Made by a program: the position numbers and the translations under genes | Part shown: in pieces, positions 57,844 to 64,000 of the stretch | How positions within the stretch are numbered: position 1 is the first letter of the stretch | Layout of the letters: each line of letters starts with the position of its first letter | From: Rutstroemia sp. NJR-2017a BVV2 | Lineage: Eukaryota; Ascomycota; Leotiomycetes; Helotiales; Rutstroemiaceae | NCBI GenBank assembly: GCA_002946415.1 | Contig: NJPS01000010.1 | Span: forward strand, 310,001-374,000 | Length of the DNA stretch: 64,000 nucleotides | Reading direction: 5' to 3' | Notes under the pieces: model-generated | Databases searched by the model: none | Told to the model about the DNA's origin: nothing | The model's input: only the letters and a program-made list of their open reading frames with translations

Positions 57844-59444
57844 TCAGTCTACAGGTGGCACTGTATTGTTTACCAACTGTGCCAGCATATCGATATGCGA
57901 TATGAGATTACCATTGAATCCTTCTTCTGGCTTTGGACTACCATCTGAATGCCAGCAGACGCCCCAAGTTTCTTCATCAATCTCTCCTTCGTGTTGTACA
58001 ATTCGCAGTGGCCACTCCATCTTCGGCCACCATTCTTCCGGCAATAGGCTTAGGATTCCCATCACTTCTTTTCGGGCAACACCTTGAAGCCACCAGATAT
58101 CATCCACGATGCGAGTCATGGCGAAAAAACACGCAGTAATCACTAGAGTGCGTGGATCCTGTTGACTCATGAGCTCGATGAAGCGGCGCGATACCGTGGC
58201 AGCAAATCCAAGGATCCGAGCACGTTCTGGTTTCTGCTGCGCCCAATTGAGCATACCGACCGAGTGTTCATATGCTCGACGCGTCTCTGCGTCCAACGAA
58301 GAATCATCTTTTTCGTCGACGCCTTCGAGTAAGAAGGCAAAATAGTTTCGACGTTCAGGGTCGAGATCAAGTATGAGTGGCGGTTGGCCATTGATGATAG
58401 GAAAGATACGCTGGGAATTGCGAAGCCATTGCCATGATGTTATAACCACAGTCTTGACACCTTGGAAGGAATGAAACCACGCAAGGGGTAGAACGTAGCT
58501 GGTATCGGTGCTATTTTCGACGCTCTCTTCGAAACGTCGTGATGCCGATGCCTGAAATGCTACGAGAGCTGCGGTGGAGAACAAGGCTTCGGCGTTCTGT
58601 TCTGAAACGCCTTGATTCAGCAACGACGAATATTGCGCGAGAGCAGAGGCCATGTAACCATGTGATGCACGTACTAGGCTCTGATCGTTTGGATGAACGG
58701 AACGAAGGTGGAGCGCAGAAACAGCAAGTATCGCATCCATCAGGTAAGGACGATCGTAAGCGATCGCGGGTATGTCAATGGACCAAGCAACTTGTTGACT
58801 TGAGTTGTTGGAAAGCGTTTTAGCCGTAAGGGCAGTGTAATGGTGCATGAGTCTAAGCTCAAGGGAACGGTCATGCGGTTGACTGGGATGGTTTCTGATC
58901 ATTTCTGATGGCTCTTTGTAGAATGGCATAACAGTAGAAGTGGAGGTTGGCGACTCAGTATCAGTCAAGTTCATAGACTCCTCCGTACTTTGGCGATGGA
59001 GTGACGAAGGGGTATGAACGACTGGAGAGCCGGGCGACGATGAGGTGCCAGCAAAATCGCAAGGAACACCTATCCGGTATTAGTGCTTGCCTTGTCCACA
59101 ATTTTGTGTAAACAAACCATGCTTCCGACATCCTCCACATTCTGGATGGACTTCATCACCTGTATAATTATCACGTTAGTCAATTGCTGCCACGGGCTAG
59201 TAAAGGGGGTTCATGAGGCCATTCTTCCAAACATTCGGGGAAGAAGGAAAACCAAAACATTGAAATGCGGGGAGCCGGGATAGAATATCGCGCCATCGTA
59301 GAATTCAATGATGTAACTCACACTACCGTCAAATTAGCATTCCGTCCCTCTGTGTCATGACGAGACATAGCATACCTTTATCTTTCTCTGCTTACATCGT
59401 TGGCAACCAGCTTTCGACTTCTTGTGAGACCTCCTTGGCGGCAT
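57844..59444 (-). CDS. Zn2Cys6 transcription factor, probably frameshifted at the third cysteine
   Basis: Exons seen: 59376-59444, 59118-59159, 57844-59069 (minus). Exon 1 gives MPPRRSHKKSKAGCQRCKQ then RKIK; exon 2 and 3 give DEVHPECGGCRKHG and VPCDF, so the C-x2-C-x6-C...C-x2-C-x6-C cluster is clear. With the normal AAG/GTATGC donor and tacag/GTGATG acceptor, the three exons sum to 1337 nt, one short of a whole number of codons. The missing base is in the codon of the third zinc cysteine. Using an internal GTAAGC donor (exon 1 ending 59396) gives an open 438-aa protein but deletes six basic residues and one zinc cysteine. The rest (about 400 aa) is a typical fungal regulatory domain (VSALHLRSVHPNDQ, MTRIVDDIWWLQG), as in sterol-uptake-type regulators. 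Confidence 0.75.
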
Positions 59445-60522
59445 CGTGGTATGTTAAAAACACAGGCAGATCAGGGGATATGGTAGGGCTGAATGCGCTT
59501 GTAGATGTTCATGTTGATGAGTTTGCGGCACACCGCTTGGGTTTAGGCAACCAGTAAGGGGACGAAGGGGTTGAGGTCGTCTTGTTGCGACAAGATATAG
59601 AGGTGTGTGTGGTCAGCTCGAGTCACACAAGTTCACCGGCTCAGAGGGAGTTAAAGCATGTGAGAGGTCGTTGGGAGCTCACGGTGGAAGAAAGAAACGA
59701 TTAGTCAGCCGGGGGCTGTGCCGGAAGAAGGGGCAGCCGAGCTCCGGATGTCGAACGATGGGAAAGTCTGGGGTCTGGAATGAACGTAAACCGTTTGGAC
59801 AGGAGCACAACATATCGATGATGACCAATAATCCTTGCTTCGACCTGGAGCAACGTCTTACTACGAAGTACTCACATATTCTCAACCTCTGCGGGCCATT
59901 CATCGAACGGTTTTCAACTGTCGCTCGTACGTACGAAGTACATTAAGCACCTACTGAAAGGGGACTTTGGGGTTCCACAGCGAAGAAACGGTTTAGTAAT
60001 GGGAGAAGGCACACTGAGCTCCATGTTCTGGGCATTTGTCATGGCGAAAGGGAGTAACGTCGGGTGAATGCGACGAAATTCTGCAAATTCTCATTCTTCC
60101 CGCTGCTTCTGCAATGTCTCCCATGGTAAGCAAGCAAGAACATGTCACACTCAATCGTCATTGAGTCATAGCCTAAGGATTGCGTGCTTGTGCCGTCTAA
60201 ATATTTGTCTTTGTTTCGCTCGAATCGTGTTAGCACATTGACAGCTGGGTAGGCGTTAACGTTTCTGCAATACTTCGTCCGGCTGTACTCAGTGCTCACA
60301 GTGCATTACCAATTGACCACCTTACCCGTTAATACCCGTCGTGCACTTATTTCAATTAGGGCTACGAGTATAAGAAGTGTGAATCTCCGGTTTTGTTCGA
60401 CTTGTTCTCTGTTCTGTGTTCGAATTCCCTCAGAAATCAATCCGTGTCCAGGATCAGAATCCCACCGTCGCCTACTAAATCCCTTAAAAAAACCCCCCCC
60501 GCCAGTCTCAGGACCCCTCAAA
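59445..60522. other. Divergent promoter region
   Basis: Between the Zn2Cys6 gene (minus) and cystathionine gamma-lyase (plus), about 1.1 kb. Plus frame 59605-59946 is not gene-like. No gene seen. Confidence 0.5.
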
Positions 60523-61773
60523 ATGACTCTGAGCACCGATCAACCCATCGAGACTCCTCCTCGAGCACCATCCCCAGTCCACCGCTTCGGTACTCTCGCA
60601 GTCCACGCCGGATCCCCTCATGACCCCGTAACCGGCGCCGTCATCGAGTCCATATCCCTCTCCACAACCTTCGCCCAGACCGCGGTCGGCAAACCCGTTG
60701 GAGCCTACGAATACAGTCGCAGCTCCAATCCCAACCGCGACAACTTCGAAAAAGCAGTCGCTGCTCTCGAGCATGCGAAATACGCCCTAGCTTTCTCGTC
60801 TGGGTCTGCGACCACTGCGACGATTCTGCAATCGCTTGCGGCGGGTTCCCATGTCATCTCGGTGTCGGACGTGTATGGAGGAACACATCGATATTTCACT
60901 CAGGTGGCCAAGGCGCATGGGGTGAAAGTCACTTTCACCCCGGAGATCGAGGTGGATGTCGTTGATCACATCACGCCCGAGACAAAACTCATCTGGATCG
61001 AGACGCCGAGTAACCCCACCCTACGACTCGTGGATATCAGATCCGTGGCCACATCCGCGCACAAGCATGGCATAATGGTCGTGGTGGACAATACTTTCCT
61101 CAGCCCCTATGTCCAGAATCCACTGGATCACGGAGCCGATATCGTTGTTCACTCTGTGACGAAATACATCAATGGCCATTCCGATGTAGTAATGGGCGTA
61201 GCAGCTTTCAATTCCGACGCCATGAAGGAGAGACTAAGCTTTTTACAAAACGCAATTGGTGCCATCCCCTCAGCATTCGACAGCTGGCTCGCTCACCGTG
61301 GACTGAAAACGCTCCATCTCCGCGCCAGAGAAGCATCAACGAACGCAGCTCTGGTCGCCAAAGCCCTGGAAGCATCGCCCCACGTCATTGCAGTCAACTA
61401 CCCCGGCCTGGACTCGCATCCCCACCGGGAAATTGCGCTCAAGCAGCACAGAAACGGTATGGGTGGCGGTATGCTCTCCTTTAGAATCAAGGGCGGATCA
61501 GCTGCTGCGGAGAGATTTTGCCAAACTACGAATATCTTCACCTTAGCCGAGAGTCTGGGAGGAGTCGAGAGTTTAGTCGAAGTTCCGAGCAGCATGACTC
61601 ACGCTGGGATCCCCAAAGCTCACAGAGAAGCCATTGGTGTCTTTGATGACTTGGTCCGTATCAGCTGCGGTGTAGAAGATGCAGAGGATCTGAAAGCGGA
61701 TGTCCTGCAAGCATTGGAGAAAGCGGTTGTTTGGCCCAAGATCACTAACGGATTGAACAATTATGCTATTTGA
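60523..61773 (+). CDS. CYS3: Cystathionine gamma-lyase
   Basis: Single exon, 416 aa from ATG 60523. The frame is open back to 60292, but similarity starts here. PLP enzyme of reverse transsulfuration: cystathionine to cysteine, 2-oxobutyrate and ammonia, cytosolic. Visible: THAG-equivalent LAVHAGSPHDP (25-35), YEYSRSSNPNRD (62-73), SGSATTA, SDVYGGTHRY, WIETPSNPT, VVVDNTFLSPYVQNPL, the PLP lysine in HSVTKYINGHSD (K214) and the C-terminal RISCGVEDAEDL. Length and order fit fungal Cys3. Intronless and undamaged. Confidence 0.95.
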   Translation: MTLSTDQPIETPPRAPSPVHRFGTLAVHAGSPHDPVTGAVIESISLSTTFAQTAVGKPVGAYEYSRSSNPNRDNFEKAVAALEHAKYALAFSSGSATTATILQSLAAGSHVISVSDVYGGTHRYFTQVAKAHGVKVTFTPEIEVDVVDHITPETKLIWIETPSNPTLRLVDIRSVATSAHKHGIMVVVDNTFLSPYVQNPLDHGADIVVHSVTKYINGHSDVVMGVAAFNSDAMKERLSFLQNAIGAIPSAFDSWLAHRGLKTLHLRAREASTNAALVAKALEASPHVIAVNYPGLDSHPHREIALKQHRNGMGGGMLSFRIKGGSAAAERFCQTTNIFTLAESLGGVESLVEVPSSMTHAGIPKAHREAIGVFDDLVRISCGVEDAEDLKADVLQALEKAVVWPKITNGLNNYAI

Positions 61774-62086
61774 TGGGCTGGCTAAACTTGTTTGTTGAGC
61801 TTTAAAAATTCGGGGTTTTTGCTTTGATTGGATGCTGGCGCTATTTCAGATACCTCTTGGTCGATAAATATATTAGAATTGGAGGTCGACGTCATAAAGA
61901 TAGATTAGTGAGGCTTTTCATTTGGCACGTTTTAGCTTTTACTATTTCTGGGAATAGACAAAAATACATCTCATATTAACTCTACTTCCACCTGTGCACA
62001 ACGCATTGCCGTGGAGACATTTACATAATCCACCGTTCCCAAGCCATCCTGTAAGTCAACCTCCCAACAAAACTCCATGTTGTTGA
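61774..62086. other. Convergent intergenic
   Basis: 3' flank of CYS3, then the minisatellite. No gene. Confidence 0.55.
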
Positions 62087-62152
62087 AAAACCACTCTTCC
62101 AAAACCACTCTTCCAAAACCACTCTTCCAAAACCACTCTTCCAAAACCACTC
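62087..62152. repeat. 14-bp minisatellite, about 4.7 copies
   Basis: AAAACCACTCTTCC repeats head to tail with no mismatch in four full copies and part of a fifth. It begins right after, and touches the stop codon of, the esterase gene on the opposite strand, so it lies in that gene's 3' UTR. Confidence 0.9.
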
Positions 62153-63390
62153 AAGCACCAAGAACAAATCTCACGCCCTCACACACATTTGCTAGAACCT
62201 CTTCACCACCCTTGATACCCGGGAACATCCAGAAATAATGCGGCACACCCTCATAATGATCGCTCTTGGTCTCAACCCCATTGTCCTTCAACATCATCTC
62301 CATAACCTTCCCATCATCACGCAGCGGATCCTTCGCACACGTACTAATATACGTCGACGGAAACGACGCCAAGTTATTCGAAAGGGTGGGGACTTCACAT
62401 CATTAATCAGCATGCATATTTCCATCTTACAGCCACTACATGTGAAAGAAGCAAAAAACAAAAGAAGAAACACTCACAAGTTCCCGGATCCTGAAAATCC
62501 ACCCCAGCAGCTTCGAAGAACGTATCCATACTACTAGCATCAATAATCGGAACCCCGGATTTGTTTTCTTCATAAGAACTATAGTGCTGCTTATACGCAT
62601 CGGGAACGGAAGACGGATGCGCTGTTACGGGCACGATGGCCACGATACCCTGGACATGTGATGCATTTCCTTTTGCAGTCATCGCGTCTGCTACGGCGAG
62701 CGCAAGACCGCCGCCTACAGAGCTGCCGATGGTGAAGACACGTGATTGATCCGCATTGAGGGATGAGGCTTCTTGTCGTGCCTGTGTGAGTTGGTTTGGC
62801 TGTTAGAGTTGGGTTTCTCCACCATGAAAAGGAATGGGGATAGAGAGCTAGACAAACCCATTCAAACCCCTCAACACAGTCCTCCAACATAGTCGGCATC
62901 TTCAACTTTGGGGCCAAGCGGTAATCCACTGATACAATGATGCAGGGAGTATTCTTCGCGACGTATCTACACCACGAATCTTCCGAGTCGAGGGTCCCAA
63001 GCACCCAGCCCCCGCCATGGAAATAGACTCCTAAGGGAAGACGCTTAGTGGATGAGTGGGAGGGGGTGTAGATGCGAACGGGAATTCCGGAGGAGGTGCT
63101 TGCGTCGTGGGTTTGGACGCTGGAGTCGGGGGGGCCGGCTTGTGCTGCGAGGGCTGCGGTGAGGGTGTCGTATGATTCGGTTATTTCTTGGAGGGTGCCG
63201 CTGAGGATGGGGCGGGTGCCAAGGGCTTTTTCGATCTGTTGGGTGGGTGGGTGTTAGATTGGTGTGGGTCTGGCTTGAGGGGTGAAAAGTACAACTGGGA
63301 GAGCGTGGAAGGGATGTCAGGGAAGAAAGAAGGAAGTGTGAATACCTCGAGCCATTCGGGTTTGTAGCCTTCACTTGATGGAGCTGCCAT
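62151..63390 (-). CDS. HSL-family alpha/beta hydrolase (esterase)
   Basis: Four exons, complement(62151..62392, 62478..62781, 62858..63235, 63346..63390), 322 aa. Hormone-sensitive-lipase group carboxylesterase: oxyanion motif HGGGW (88-92), nucleophile elbow GSSVGG (S162; usual form GDSAGG), the acid in [13 protein letters not shown] and the histidine in [19 protein letters not shown] is also conserved. No signal peptide, so intracellular detoxification or small-ester hydrolysis is more likely than secretion. Intron lengths 76-110 nt; the last uses a gtgaag acceptor. Confidence 0.88.
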
Positions 63391-64000
63391 TATTTAAATT
63401 CGGTTAGACGTGTCGACAGAGAGATTTGAGAGCTTTGAAATAATGAGGAATGAACTGTTCAGGGAAATTTAGTATTGTTTAAAGGACGTTTGCTTGTGTT
63501 CCGGAGTGAGGGATGTGACTTGGGCATAATTAGGGAGGAAGACAGTATCATATAAGTAGCCAGACTGGGCCAAGACAGAGCTGAAAGCAAGGACAGGTTG
63601 TGGTAGTAGTAACTCATAGTCAAATAGAATAGAGAGGGGTAGCTCCAGCGATACCATTTTGGCTCTATCTCTTCTACATCTTGTAGTACATTAAGCTTTC
63701 ATGGCAAGCTAAGCTCACGTTAATGGCATAATTTTGGGCTTGGCCTCCGAGATCGAGAATCTTGTAGCTCGTGGACGCGGGAGATAAAATCGAGCTGGTA
63801 CTTGAGAGCTGAATATCATGTGAGAATATAAGCACTCTCTACAATGGAGCTCCTCACTAGGCAGGAGCTAGCCCGTCGAGTGGGGTAATGTAAGTTCATG
63901 GCTTTGATCTTCTCCGGACTAGGTGAGCCTTGAAAGGCTTTAAGCTTCAAGATTTGTTTGAAACCTGCTTGGGATTACTGTAGGCTGCGGCTCGATGATA
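63391..64000. other. Intergenic to the window end
   Basis: Promoter of the esterase gene. A 62-codon minus frame (63469-63657) has a hydrophobic start but no further support. No gene called. Confidence 0.45.

Overview
This is a window from the nuclear genome of a filamentous ascomycete (Pezizomycotina). The evidence is dense, mostly short-intron genes (introns about 45-130 nt with GTRNGT donors and CTAAC/CTRAC-like branch sites), a fungal Zn2Cys6 regulator, an EF-hand MscS channel, an SPT2 protein, a fungal complex I accessory subunit and a copia LTR retrotransposon. I cannot fix the genus from sequence alone; a leotiomycete-type plant-associated fungus is only a guess. Exon boundaries were worked out by hand, and every spliced model was checked to sum to a multiple of three except the one flagged as frameshifted.

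Layout. 0-11.5 kb: start of a methyltransferase-like gene, threonine aldolase, an EF-hand MscS channel and an NTF2-fold protein with glycine/acidic C-terminal repeats. 12.9-17.3 kb: two orphan genes flanking a MITE-like dyad element, then a decayed cytochrome P450. 17.7-22.9 kb: a complete-length Ty1/copia element (210-bp LTRs, 5-bp target duplication GTACG, half-tRNA initiator-Met primer site) whose single gag-pol frame carries eight nonsense codons and no frameshift. 23.5-24.9 kb: a secreted lipase-type hydrolase.

25.8-39.6 kb is the most unusual part: nine convincing genes plus one fragment, all on the minus strand, with no recognisable household gene among them. Seven encode very different-looking acidic/serine-rich proteins that share a short C-terminal signature (L-R-x-x-[W/R/Q]-[T/V], best form LRYCWTY), usually at or close to the stop codon. 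One further member lacks it but shares an internal acidic domain with its neighbour, and a three-helix membrane protein sits in the middle. I read this as a fast-diverging tandem paralogue array of unknown function.

39.9-63.4 kb is conserved housekeeping: acetoin/diacetyl-reductase-like SDR, NAD(P)HX dehydratase, SIL1 (ER exchange factor), a small chromodomain protein, a complex I subunit, Pol III subunit RPC25, a NUFIP1-like CCCH protein, ribosomal proteins uS19 and P2, SPT2, a glycine-rich small protein, a Zn2Cys6 regulator with an apparent one-base lesion at its third zinc cysteine, cystathionine gamma-lyase and an HSL-type esterase.
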